Shown here piece after piece: positions 1 to 8,855 of a stretch of 37,297 bases of DNA. The stretch is from Kineosphaera limosa NBRC 100340 (lineage in GTDB: Bacteria; Actinomycetota; Actinomycetes; Actinomycetales; Dermatophilaceae), in contig NZ_BAHD01000067.1 in NCBI RefSeq assembly GCF_000298215.1, forward strand, positions 1-37,297, given 5' to 3'. The notes beneath the pieces were generated by a model that ran no database searches, was not told the DNA's origin, and saw only the letters and a program-made list of their open reading frames with translations. A program made the translations under genes and the position numbers. The stretch's first letter is position 1, and every line of letters begins with the position of its first letter.

Positions 1-107
1 CGGTGCCGCCCGTGGCCCCGGTGGCGCCGGTGGCGCCGGGCCCGGCGGGTCGCCCGCCCCGTCCGCTCTGGACCCTCCCCCGGTCGGTGCGCGACCCCAG
101 CCGTCAC
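1..107 (-). CDS. lpqB: Probable LpqB N-terminus (partial)
   Basis: A reading frame opens with GTG at 107-105 and runs off the left edge. The start overlaps the mtrB stop as GTGA, the usual arrangement for translationally coupled genes. In actinobacteria lpqB, a lipoprotein that modulates MtrB, follows mtrAB. The visible 35 residues are rich in Arg and His, compatible with the basic n-region of a signal peptide, but no hydrophobic core or lipobox lies within the window. The call rests on gene order and overlap only. Other frames are also open over this short GC-rich stretch, so confidence is low. Confidence 0.4.
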   Translation of the reverse strand, partial: MTAGVAHRPGEGPERTGRATRRARRHRRHRGHGRH

Positions 108-1927
108 GACGGGCCGGACCCATCCGCGACGGCTGCGCCCGCGGTGCGTTGGTCGGGCTGCGGGCCGTGCCGTGTCGTCAGTGGCCCGGTCAATGGCCCG
201 GTCAATGGCCCGGTCAATGGCCCGGTCAATGGCCCGGTCAGTGGCCCACTTGTCACCTCCGGAGGCTGCTCGGTCGGCGCGTCGGTCGTATGGCCGGCAC
301 GCGCTGAGTCCTCGCTCAGCGGCAGCGGCGCCCGAGCGATCGGCACCCCCGCGTGCCGCGGCAGCGTGAGGCGGAATCGGCAGCCGCCGCCGGGCGTGCC
401 CCACACCTGCAGCCAACCGTGGTGCAGGCGGGCGTCCTCGAGGGCGATGGCCAGGCCGAGACCCGTGCCGCCGGTCGTGCGGTTGCGTGAGGGGTCGGCC
501 CGCCAGAAGCGGTTGAACACCATCGCCGCCTGGCCCGGCTGCAGGCCGACGCCGAAGTCGCGCACCGCCACTCCCACGGCGTCGGCATTGGCCGCCAGCT
601 CGATGTGCACGGGACGCCCCTCGGCGTGCTCGATGGCGTTGACGAGCAGGTTTCGCAGAATCCGCTCCACCCGACGCGGATCCATGTCGCACGGATACGG
701 CTTGTCGGCGCCGAGCACCCGCACACGCACGCCCTTGTTGTCGGCCAGCGACGCGGACGCCGCGACGACCCGATCGACGACCGCCCGCAGGTCGACCTCC
801 TCGACATCCAGCACGGCGCCGCCGGCGTCGAACCGGGAGATCTCCAGCAGCTCGCCGAGCAGCTCGTCGAAGCGATCCACCTCCGCGAGCAGCAGCTCGG
901 TGGAGCGGGAGACGGGCGCGGCGAAATCGGCGCGGGCGTCGTGGATGACCTCGGCCGCCATCCGGATGGTCGTCAGCGGGGTGCGCAGCTCGTGCGAGAC
1001 ATCGGAGACGAAGCGTTGCTGCACGCGCGAAAGATCCTCCAGCTGACGGATCTGGGTCTGCAGGCTGTCGGCCATGTCGTTGAAGGAGCGCGCCAACGTC
1101 GCCAGGTCGTCCTCACCCTTGGCCCGCATGCGCTCGTTGAGCCGACCGGAGGAGAGCCGGCCCGCGACCTCCGCCGCCTCGCGGACCGGATCGACGACCA
1201 GGCGGGTGACGAGATAGGCGATGAGGCCCACGAGGATCACGAGGACGAGGGCGCCGAGCACGAAGGTGCGCAGCATCATCGTCATGATGTCCTGCTCCCG
1301 GTCGAGCGGGAACACGAAGTACAGCTCCTGCCGACCGGCCTGGGGCACGAGCACCTGCTGGCCGACGATGACCGCCGGCACCGTTCCCTCACCCCGCGAC
1401 ACGCTCACCAGTTGGGTGTGTTGGTGGGTCGGGTCGGCGGCGATCGCCTGGCGTAGTTCCGTCGGCAGCACGGTGGCGTCGGAGCCGATCGACATCGTCG
1501 GCACCCGCTCGGGCCCCCGAGTGTTGTCGATCGCCGGGGTGAGGATGACCTCGCGGGTCTGATCGGGGGTCTGGGAGGACTGCTGCCGGATGAGGCTCCA
1601 GGCCAGCTGCCGGATGCTCTCGGGGTCCAACTGATCGGTCGAGTCGAGCTTGGCCTGGATCTCGCTGGCCCGGTAGGCGGCGTCCTCGCGAGCGGTCTGC
1701 GTGCGGGAGTCGACGAGGCCGTCGGAGATGCGCTGGTAGAGAAACGTCATCAGCAAGACCATGACGATGAGGCCAAGCAGCATCGTCGTGGAGACCACCC
1801 GGAACTGCAGGCTGACCCGCCACCAGTGCAGGATGCGACGCACGGACCGCAAGACCCAGATCCGGGCCCGCCGCGACCCGCGACGCAGCCGTAGCCCGGC
1901 GCTTCTGCCGCGCCCCCGCAGGGTCAT
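104..1927 (-). CDS. mtrB: Sensor histidine kinase MtrB
   Basis: Membrane histidine kinase that phosphorylates MtrA and controls cell-wall and division genes in actinobacteria. The 607-residue protein has a basic N-terminus, a membrane segment near residues 44-64, an extracellular sensor region, a second segment near 218-240, a HAMP linker, and a HisKA domain with SHELRTPLT (phospho-acceptor His about 312). The HATPase domain shows the N box (NAIEHAEG), G1 (DFGVGL), F box (FNRFWRADPSR) and G2 (GGTGLGLAI). The ATG at 1927 was chosen because it lies 23 bp after the mtrA stop; longer starts would run into mtrA. The C-terminus carries six GPLT units encoded by a 12-bp tandem repeat, which is unusual for this family. 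mtrA and probably lpqB flank it in one operon. Confidence 0.95.
   Translation of the reverse strand: MTLRGRGRSAGLRLRRGSRRARIWVLRSVRRILHWWRVSLQFRVVSTTMLLGLIVMVLLMTFLYQRISDGLVDSRTQTAREDAAYRASEIQAKLDSTDQLDPESIRQLAWSLIRQQSSQTPDQTREVILTPAIDNTRGPERVPTMSIGSDATVLPTELRQAIAADPTHQHTQLVSVSRGEGTVPAVIVGQQVLVPQAGRQELYFVFPLDREQDIMTMMLRTFVLGALVLVILVGLIAYLVTRLVVDPVREAAEVAGRLSSGRLNERMRAKGEDDLATLARSFNDMADSLQTQIRQLEDLSRVQQRFVSDVSHELRTPLTTIRMAAEVIHDARADFAAPVSRSTELLLAEVDRFDELLGELLEISRFDAGGAVLDVEEVDLRAVVDRVVAASASLADNKGVRVRVLGADKPYPCDMDPRRVERILRNLLVNAIEHAEGRPVHIELAANADAVGVAVRDFGVGLQPGQAAMVFNRFWRADPSRNRTTGGTGLGLAIALEDARLHHGWLQVWGTPGGGCRFRLTLPRHAGVPIARAPLPLSEDSARAGHTTDAPTEQPPEVTSGPLTGPLTGPLTGPLTGPLTGPLTTRHGPQPDQRTAGAAVADGSGPS
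181..247. repeat. 12-bp tandem repeat in mtrB 3' end
   Basis: About five and a half copies of a 12-bp unit (cggtcaatggcc on the plus strand) lie inside mtrB and encode GPLT repeats in its cytoplasmic C-terminal tail. Internal copies are identical; the edge copies carry an a-to-g change. Because the unit is a multiple of three, slippage would change tail length without breaking the frame. Confidence 0.9.
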
Positions 1928-1950
1928 GCCAGAGAGTTCATGCCAGGGGC

Positions 1951-2628
1951 CTACGCGGGCCCGGCCTTGTAGCCCACGCCGCGCACCGTCACGACGATCT
2001 CGGGATGCTCGGGATCCTTCTCGATCTTGCTGCGCAGCCGCTGGACGTGCACGTTGACCAGGCGGGTGTCGCCGGCGTGCCGGTAGCCCCAGACGTGCTC
2101 CAGCAGCACCTCCCGGCTGAACACCTGCCACGGTTTGCGCGCCAGCGCCACGAGCAGATCGAACTCCAACGGGGTGAGGCTGATGACCTGGCCGTCGCGC
2201 TTCACCGAGTGACCCGCGACGTCGATGACGATGTCGCCGATCAGCAGCCGCTCCGGCTCCGGCTCGTCGCCGCGACGCAGGCGGGCGCGGACCCGCGCGA
2301 TGAGCTCCTGCGGCTTGAACGGCTTCACGACGTAGTCGTCGGCACCGGACTCCAGACCCACGACGACGTCGACGGTGTCGGTGCGGGCGGACAGCATGAC
2401 GATCGGGACCCCGGACTCGGCGCGCAGGCGGCGGCAGACCTCGATGCCGTCCATCCCGGGCAGCATGACGTCGAGCAGCACGAGGTCGGGCCGAAACTGG
2501 TGGAACGCCTCCAACGCCGACGTGCCGTCGGCGACGTGCGCGACCTCCAGCCCCTCGTTGCGCAGCACGATGCCGAGCATTTCCGCCAGTGCCAGGTCGT
2601 CGTCGACGACGAGCACCCGAGCCTTCAT
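1951..2628 (-). CDS. mtrA: Response regulator MtrA
   Basis: OmpR/PhoB-family response regulator partnered with MtrB; an essential or global regulator of envelope, division and development genes in actinobacteria. The 225-residue protein has a receiver domain with acidic residues D9-D11, phospho-acceptor D53 (LLDVMLPG) and the conserved Lys in VKPFKPQEL. The winged-helix DNA-binding domain contains PLEFDLL, an RSKIEKDP segment and VRGVGYKAG at the end. The ATG is preceded by a GGGGAGG ribosome site. A GTTACC direct repeat 80-96 bp upstream may be an autoregulatory MtrA site. mtrB follows after 23 bp. Confidence 0.97.
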   Translation of the reverse strand: MKARVLVVDDDLALAEMLGIVLRNEGLEVAHVADGTSALEAFHQFRPDLVLLDVMLPGMDGIEVCRRLRAESGVPIVMLSARTDTVDVVVGLESGADDYVVKPFKPQELIARVRARLRRGDEPEPERLLIGDIVIDVAGHSVKRDGQVISLTPLEFDLLVALARKPWQVFSREVLLEHVWGYRHAGDTRLVNVHVQRLRSKIEKDPEHPEIVVTVRGVGYKAGPA

Positions 2629-2707
2629 CTCTGCCTCCCCTTCGAAGTCGTCATGCGCTTGCCCCTCACGGTCCCCCCGTCACCCTCTCGAGAATACCCA
2701 GCGGGCC

Positions 2708-2724
2708 GTTACCTGCGTGTTACC
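2708..2724. promoter_or_regulatory. GTTACC-N5-GTTACC direct repeat upstream of mtrA
   Basis: Two identical GTTACC hexamers (2708-2713 and 2719-2724) are separated by 5 bp, an 11-bp period that places them on one DNA face, as is usual for OmpR-family sites. From memory, GTTAC/GTAAC-type direct repeats with about 5-bp spacing have been described for actinobacterial MtrA. Its place upstream of mtrA suggests autoregulation, which is inference. Confidence 0.5.
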
Positions 2725-2782
2725 CGGCGTGTCCCTGCCCCACGCCCCCGGCGGCGCGCGGCGCAAACACTGCCCGACGCGC

Positions 2783-2819
2783 GGCAGCGGCGGCCACCGC
2801 GTGGGTGACCGCCGCTGCC
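2783..2819 (-). terminator. Strong hairpin after ahcY
   Basis: A perfect 11-bp inverted repeat (2783-2793 with 2809-2819) continues, after one mismatch, into a 4-bp stem (2795-2798 with 2804-2807) and a 5-nt loop. It lies about 70 nt past the ahcY stop and upstream of mtrA, fitting a terminator between the two. No U-tract follows, as is common for actinobacterial terminators. Confidence 0.6.
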
Positions 2820-2890
2820 TGTGTCGCTGCTCAGTAGCAGAGCCTGCGGGCCTCAGTCGCTAGCGCTCCCTCGGGTCCTCAGCTCCTGGC

Positions 2891-4327
<1,437 letters not shown>

Positions 4328-4328
4328 G

Positions 4329-4413
4329 GAGCAACCTTCTGGTGTGATGTGCGGTTGCCCGGCGCCGCCCGTCTGGGCCGCAACGTGACTGCGGGGCCCC
4401 CTGGCCCCGAGTC
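4329..4413 (-). promoter_or_regulatory. Structured ahcY 5' leader, possible riboswitch or translational switch
   Basis: Read on the minus strand, the leader holds a hairpin with CGGGGCC/GGCCCCG arms (4403-4409 with 4392-4398), extended by GACT/AGTC with a 1-nt bulge. Nearer the gene, GGGCAACC (4353-4360) can pair with GGTTGCTC (4329-4336), partly covering the AGAAGG ribosome site. The strings GGGCAACC and AAGGTTGCTCC loosely recall the GGCAACC...AAGGTGC core of SAM-I-type aptamers, but the full S-box core is not evident. The structure is visible; the ligand and regulatory role are unproven. Confidence 0.4.
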
Positions 4414-4495
4414 TGCTGACGCTGCTGTGGGTCATCACCCGCGCCGGACGTCACCGTTCAGGATACCCAGGCCGTCGCCGGCCCGTGCCCCCGTC

Positions 4496-5203
4496 TCACT
4501 CCTGGTCGGGCGCCGAGACAGGCATCGCGACAGGCACGGCGAAGGCGATGACGTTGTCGGCGTAGCGGCGGCCCTGCGGGGTCTGGACGACCGCACCGCC
4601 GCACGTGACGATCGCCAGACGGCGGGGTCCGCCGGCGGTGAACTCCGGCAGGTCGTCCTTGGGCGTGGCGATCAGCGACACGACCCTCCAGGCCGTGGGT
4701 CGCCCGGTGTCGTCGGAGACGACGACGAGGCTCTCGGGGGCGATGCGGTGCAGCGGGTACAGCGCGCCGAGGTTGCCGTGGCTGTCGACGTGCCCGGCCA
4801 GCACGCTCGTGCCGGAGGTGGCGTGCAGACCGGGGCCGGTGGACCAGAGCGCGACCGTTCGCACGTCGCCGGGGACCACCAGCTCGCCCCCCGCGTCGAG
4901 TGCTCCGGGGACCACCGCCGCGTCGATCTCCAGACTGTCGATGACGAGCCGGTCGGGGGCGAAGGTGCGGTCGGGGGTCGCGGTCGGCATCGACCCCGAT
5001 GCCGGGGCCGCCACGCTGAACTGCTGCTGCGGCAGCGGCGCTTCGGCAGGTGGCGCGGCGCCCAGCCCGAGCGCGATGAGCGCACCCCCGCCGAGGATGC
5101 CGACCGCGCACGCGCCCATCGCGACGCGCCGACCGACCGACCCCAACCGTCGCCTGCGCGCCGGGGCGCAGCCGGGGGGCCGGTCGACCAGCTCGGTACT
5201 CAC
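4496..5203 (-). CDS. Class F-like sortase
   Basis: Membrane-anchored cysteine transpeptidase of the sortase superfamily, expected to attach surface proteins to the cell wall. The 235-residue protein has a basic N-terminus, a membrane segment near residues 28-49 (ACAVGILGGGALIALGLG), a Pro/Thr-rich linker, then the sortase fold. The catalytic His (about 138) is in LAGHVDS, the Cys (about 201) in AIVTCGG, and an Arg precedes YADNV. These motifs fit the actinobacterial class F-like group better than class E. The start is GTG at 5203. It lies 37 bp after the adhesin gene on the same strand, making that adhesin its obvious candidate substrate. Confidence 0.88.
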   Translation of the reverse strand: MSTELVDRPPGCAPARRRRLGSVGRRVAMGACAVGILGGGALIALGLGAAPPAEAPLPQQQFSVAAPASGSMPTATPDRTFAPDRLVIDSLEIDAAVVPGALDAGGELVVPGDVRTVALWSTGPGLHATSGTSVLAGHVDSHGNLGALYPLHRIAPESLVVVSDDTGRPTAWRVVSLIATPKDDLPEFTAGGPRRLAIVTCGGAVVQTPQGRRYADNVIAFAVPVAMPVSAPDQE

Positions 5204-5240
5204 AACCGCGTCGCGCTCCGCACGCCGGCGTGCTCGCCGA

Positions 5241-6968
5241 TCACGAGCCGTCCTGGTCCCGGCGTCGACCCAACACGATGAGGCCGGCCCCGGAGAGAGT
5301 CAGCGCGGCCGCTCCGGCTCCGAGCAGCCACGGCTGCACGGAGTCGTCACCGGGCAGACCCGTGTCGATGCGTCGCGGGGTGGACCCCGACGCCGGCGGT
5401 GTGTAGCCGCCGGCCACCGGGGTGGTCGCCCGTCGCGTCGGCGTTGCGGCGCTCGTCGGAGTCGCCGTGGTGGTCGCCGTGACGGTGACCGTGCTGGTCG
5501 GTGAGTCCGTCGGCGTGTCCACCGGGGTCGCCGGAGCAGTCTGGGTCGCCGTGCTGATGGGCGTCGCCGGAGCTGTCGGCGTCGCCGGAGCGGTCACCGT
5601 CACCGTCGAGGTCGGCGACCCCGGCACGGTGACGGTCGCGGTCGGCGAGCCCGGGACCGTGACGGTCGGCAGCGCCGGGATGATGATCGTCGGGTTCGGC
5701 GCCGGGACGACGGTCACCGTGATCGTCGGCATCGGACCCGTCACGGTGACGGTCGGCACCGGCTCCGCCGGAATCGTCACCGTCGGGCCCGGCTCCCCCG
5801 GAATCGTCACCGTCGGGCCCGGCTCCCCCGGAATGGTCACGGTGGGGCCGGGGACTGTCACGGTCGGCCCTGGTTCACCCGGAATGGTCACCGTGACAGT
5901 GGGTGTCGACGGCTCGCCCGTCGGGGTGGTCGGCTCGTCCGTCGGCGTCGTCGGCGAGGTCGGGGTCTGGCCGCTGCCGGCGCCGCCGGAGGAGGCGTTG
6001 AGCACGTGATTCACCGTGTAGGTGCCTCCCTTGGAGACCTTCACGGTGGCCGTGTTGCGGTAGCTCTGAAGCGTCGGGTCGGTCAGCGACGACCAGCCGA
6101 GCAGATAGGGCACCTTGCCGATGTCCGCGGTGTGCGTCTGCATCGTGAGTTCGAGCTTGTTGGCACTACAGGTCTTGGTGTACCGATCGGGCCCGATCGT
6201 GCCGATGTCGTCGAACTGCCCGGTGTTCTTGGACGACCACCGCACCAGGATCGAAGCGCAGTCCAGCGCCTGCCCCGGGCCGGGCTCGTCGATGAACGTG
6301 ATGGTGCCGCCTGCGGTCTTGTCGGTGACCCGGGGCGCGGCGATCGCCCACAAGATGACGTCCTGAGCGGGGCGCGGCGGATTGCTTCGCAATGGGTTGG
6401 TCCAGGTCTGCCACTTCGTGCCCGAGTTCGAATAGTCGCCACGCACGACCACACCGACATCGACCCTGTCGCGGAACACAGCGTCGCCGACCTGGAACTC
6501 GAATTCCTGATTTGGCCCGGGCCGCACGGAGTCGGCGAAGTTCACCAGGAACCAGGCGGTACCAGACACATTCTCGTGGGTGTCGACGAAATCGGTGAGC
6601 GTAAAGGTCACGACCTGCCCGCTCACCACTGCGTTCGCAACGAGGGCACCGTCGGGGTCACGCAGCTCGAACGTCTGGCCGCTCAGGGCGCGCAGGGTGT
6701 CCGGCAAGGTCAGCGAGAACGTGTCACCGCCGTTCGCCGTGTCCGGCACCGCCCAGGTCAGGTCGAGGCGGATCGACGAGTTCTGCGGAGCAGTAGCTTC
6801 TTTGATGCTCACACCGGTGATGGCGCCGGACACTTCGTCAGCGTTGGCGGGCAAGAGTGGTGCTGCCGTCAGAAGGCCGGCGGCCAGCATGGCGCACCCC
6901 AAGCGGAGCTGGGCGCTCCGGCCGACACGCACGACGCGAGTTGCACGCGCAGGGGAGTTCAACGACAT
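5241..6968 (-). CDS. Sortase-anchored repeat-stalk adhesin
   Basis: Predicted cell-surface adhesin of 575 residues. A signal peptide ends near PLLPANADE. The N-terminal 300 residues resemble MSCRAMM-type Ig-like folds (for example GDYSNSGTKWQTWTNP). A Pro/Thr/Val stalk follows with GEPGPTVTIP repeats, then Thr/Pro/Ala-rich sequence. The C-terminus reads TGLPGDDSVQP, a hydrophobic helix, then GRRRDQDGS, the layout of a sorting signal, but with LPGDD where LPXTG would be expected. The ATG at 6968 has AGGA about 10 nt upstream. The adjacent sortase gene strongly suggests covalent anchoring. The ligand is unknown, and the family match is by pattern only. Confidence 0.8.
   Translation of the reverse strand: MSLNSPARATRVVRVGRSAQLRLGCAMLAAGLLTAAPLLPANADEVSGAITGVSIKEATAPQNSSIRLDLTWAVPDTANGGDTFSLTLPDTLRALSGQTFELRDPDGALVANAVVSGQVVTFTLTDFVDTHENVSGTAWFLVNFADSVRPGPNQEFEFQVGDAVFRDRVDVGVVVRGDYSNSGTKWQTWTNPLRSNPPRPAQDVILWAIAAPRVTDKTAGGTITFIDEPGPGQALDCASILVRWSSKNTGQFDDIGTIGPDRYTKTCSANKLELTMQTHTADIGKVPYLLGWSSLTDPTLQSYRNTATVKVSKGGTYTVNHVLNASSGGAGSGQTPTSPTTPTDEPTTPTGEPSTPTVTVTIPGEPGPTVTVPGPTVTIPGEPGPTVTIPGEPGPTVTIPAEPVPTVTVTGPMPTITVTVVPAPNPTIIIPALPTVTVPGSPTATVTVPGSPTSTVTVTAPATPTAPATPISTATQTAPATPVDTPTDSPTSTVTVTATTTATPTSAATPTRRATTPVAGGYTPPASGSTPRRIDTGLPGDDSVQPWLLGAGAAALTLSGAGLIVLGRRRDQDGS
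5771..5830. repeat. 30-bp tandem repeat in adhesin stalk
   Basis: Two exact 30-bp copies (5771-5800 and 5801-5830) encode the 10-residue GEPGPTVTIP unit of the adhesin stalk. Degenerate copies extend on both sides, roughly 5700-5920. Repeat-number change would alter stalk length in frame. Confidence 0.9.
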
Positions 6969-7020
6969 CTTCGTGTCCTATTCATCACGCGCGGACCTAA
7001 ACGCCCGCCCCCGAACCCTG

Positions 7021-7045
7021 AATTCTTGGACGGTTGCCCAAGAAC
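7021..7045. promoter_or_regulatory. Dyad AATTCTTGGAC ... CCAAGAAC
   Basis: Seven-bp arms ttcttgg (7023-7029) and ccaagaa (7038-7044) flank 8 bp, 55-76 bp upstream of the adhesin start. It could be an operator or a 5'-leader hairpin. A related arrangement (AATTCTTGAAC ... CTAAGAAC) occurs at 36978-37011 upstream of the Trp-rich peptide gene. Confidence 0.45.
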
Positions 7046-7242
7046 ATAGGAGGACACCCGTCCAACACATTCCCCCCGCAATTGGCGGCCTCACCGCGAG
7101 ATATTAGCAGCGGATTCACCGGGAACAGTTGAGCTGCATACAGATTCGCCGGTTAAGGAAACGGCGAGGCCGATAAGGGGTAGCCCGCCATGGCGACGGA
7201 AATCACCCCGAGAACCCCCGGGACTACCGCTTTTGCCTGATT

Positions 7243-7259
7243 TGACCGATATTCGGTCA
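7243..7259. promoter_or_regulatory. 17-bp perfect palindrome, operator-like
   Basis: TGACCGA-tat-TCGGTCA is a perfect 7-bp inverted repeat around 3 bp. No T-run follows on either strand, so a transcription-factor site is more likely than a terminator. It lies 275 bp upstream of the adhesin and 150 bp past the mycothione reductase stop; the regulated gene is uncertain. Confidence 0.5.
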
Positions 7260-7406
7260 CGCGGCGGTCACGGGCGACTGTCCCGCGGGCAGCGACCGGG
7301 AGATGAACGTCACACCCCCTGGGCGAGCCATCAAGGGCTTGTTATCGGCGCCAAATCCGTTGCCGCAGCTGCGAAGTCAGCCCAGTTCTGGCTGCCTCAG
7401 CGGGGC

Positions 7407-8807
7407 TCACGCGCCTGCGCGGGGCTCGGGCAGGCCCAGCAGTGCGTTCTCGACAACCTCGGCGAGGGCGGGGTGGATCCAGTACTGGCCCCGAGCGACC
7501 TCGTGCGCAGGCTGCCCGAAGGTCATCGCCTGAATGAGCGGCTGAATGAGGCTGGAGGCCTGGTCACCGACGAGGTAGGCACCGAGCAGGCGGCCATCGC
7601 GGGGGTCGGCGACGACGGTGCAGAGCCCCTCTCGATCCTCCATGGCCCACCCGTAGGCCACGTCACCGTAGCGCTGGGTGAAGTCGATGTACCTCGTCCC
7701 CTCCTGCGTCAGCTGCTCTCGGGTCTTGCCGACGGTCGCGATCTGCGGGCTCGTGAAGACCGCGGCGGGCACGTAACGGTGATCCATGGCCCGCAGGTCG
7801 TCCGGGTGCACAAGGTTGTGTGCCACGACCCGCGCCTCGTGATTGGCCACGTGCTTGAGCAGGTACGGCGAGCTCACGTCGCCTAGGGCCCACACTCCAG
7901 GCGCGCTCGTGCGGCCGTACTCATCGACCGCGACCCGGCCGTCCTCGCGCAGGTCTACGCCGCCCGCGGGGCAGCCGAGGTCCTCGGTGCTCGCGCGGCG
8001 ACCCGTCGCCACGAGCAGCAGATCGGCCTCGACGCAGGTGCCGTCTCCCAGCTGCGCAACGATGCCCCCGTCGGCCCCCCGGGTCAGCCGTTGCACCGAC
8101 TCCTCCAGTCGCACATCCCAGCGGTCGGAGGCCAGGGCGGTGAAGTGCTCCGCCACGCCCTTGTCCAGATGCCGCAGGAGCCGCGGTCCCCGGGCCACCA
8201 CCGTGACCGCCGACCCCAGCGAGGTGAAGATGTGGGCGAACTCGGCGGCGATGAAACCGCCACCGAGGATCAGCAGCCGCGGCGGCACCTCCTCGATCCG
8301 CATCACCGTGTCGGAGGTGTGGAACTCGACACCCGAGTCCCGCACGACCTCCGGGACCACCGCGTGACTGCCGGTCGCAATCACGACCTGATCGGCGCTC
8401 AACCGGGCGGTGCCGCCCGCCCGCAGCGCGACGTCGACCTGGCGCTCCCCCACGAACCTGCCGTGCCCTTCATAGGCCGACGTATCGGGGCCGGTACGGC
8501 GGTACTCCAATCCCGCGGCCGAGATCGGGTCGATCCGCCCGAAGACACGGTCGCGGATGTCGCGCCAGCGCACGTCGTCGAGCCTGCCGTCGACCCCGAA
8601 TCGCGGCGACGTGGCGATGGCGTCGGCCAGGTCCGCCGAGTAGCTGAACATCTTGGTGGGGATGCAACCGACGTTCAGGCAGGTGCCGCCGAAGACGCCG
8701 TGCTCGACGATGCCGACGTGCCGCCCCTCCCAGTCGCGGGTGACCAGGGTGTTGCCCGAGCCGCTGCCCAGGATCAACAGGTCGAGATGCTCGCGCTCTT
8801 GGCTCAC
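7407..8807 (-). CDS. mtr: Mycothione reductase
   Basis: FAD- and NADPH-dependent disulfide reductase that regenerates mycothiol from mycothione, the main thiol redox buffer of actinobacteria. The 466 residues show an N-terminal dinucleotide motif (LILGSGSGN), the redox-active disulfide GGTCLNVGCIPTKM (C43, C48), a second Rossmann motif (LILGGGFIAAEFAHI), the FAD motif VWALGDV, and a C-terminal HPALAEVVENAL segment carrying the active-site His-Glu pair. The short GSGSGN form and overall sequence fit mycothione reductase rather than lipoamide dehydrogenase or mercuric reductase. The start is GTG at 8807. It follows the SIS-domain gene by 48 bp. Confidence 0.92.
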   Translation of the reverse strand: MSQEREHLDLLILGSGSGNTLVTRDWEGRHVGIVEHGVFGGTCLNVGCIPTKMFSYSADLADAIATSPRFGVDGRLDDVRWRDIRDRVFGRIDPISAAGLEYRRTGPDTSAYEGHGRFVGERQVDVALRAGGTARLSADQVVIATGSHAVVPEVVRDSGVEFHTSDTVMRIEEVPPRLLILGGGFIAAEFAHIFTSLGSAVTVVARGPRLLRHLDKGVAEHFTALASDRWDVRLEESVQRLTRGADGGIVAQLGDGTCVEADLLLVATGRRASTEDLGCPAGGVDLREDGRVAVDEYGRTSAPGVWALGDVSSPYLLKHVANHEARVVAHNLVHPDDLRAMDHRYVPAAVFTSPQIATVGKTREQLTQEGTRYIDFTQRYGDVAYGWAMEDREGLCTVVADPRDGRLLGAYLVGDQASSLIQPLIQAMTFGQPAHEVARGQYWIHPALAEVVENALLGLPEPRAGA

Positions 8808-8855
8808 GTCGGCTCCTCCTTCAGATGTCGACGGCGCTGCCCAGCCGTGGCCGGC

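Larger units (their letters stand above)
6969..7406. other. Intergenic region upstream of the adhesin gene
   Basis: This 438-bp gap separates the adhesin start from the end of the mycothione reductase gene. No convincing gene is visible. It is less GC-rich near 6980-7140 and holds two dyads, 7021-7045 and 7243-7259, listed separately. It probably carries the adhesin promoter and its control sites. Confidence 0.6.

Noticed and set aside
181-247. CRISPR-like array
   Set aside because: The copies are contiguous 12-bp units without spacers, inside the mtrB coding sequence.
6083-6460. Arg-rich minus-strand frame inside the adhesin gene
   Set aside because: Out-of-frame shadow of the adhesin head; no start context or family similarity.
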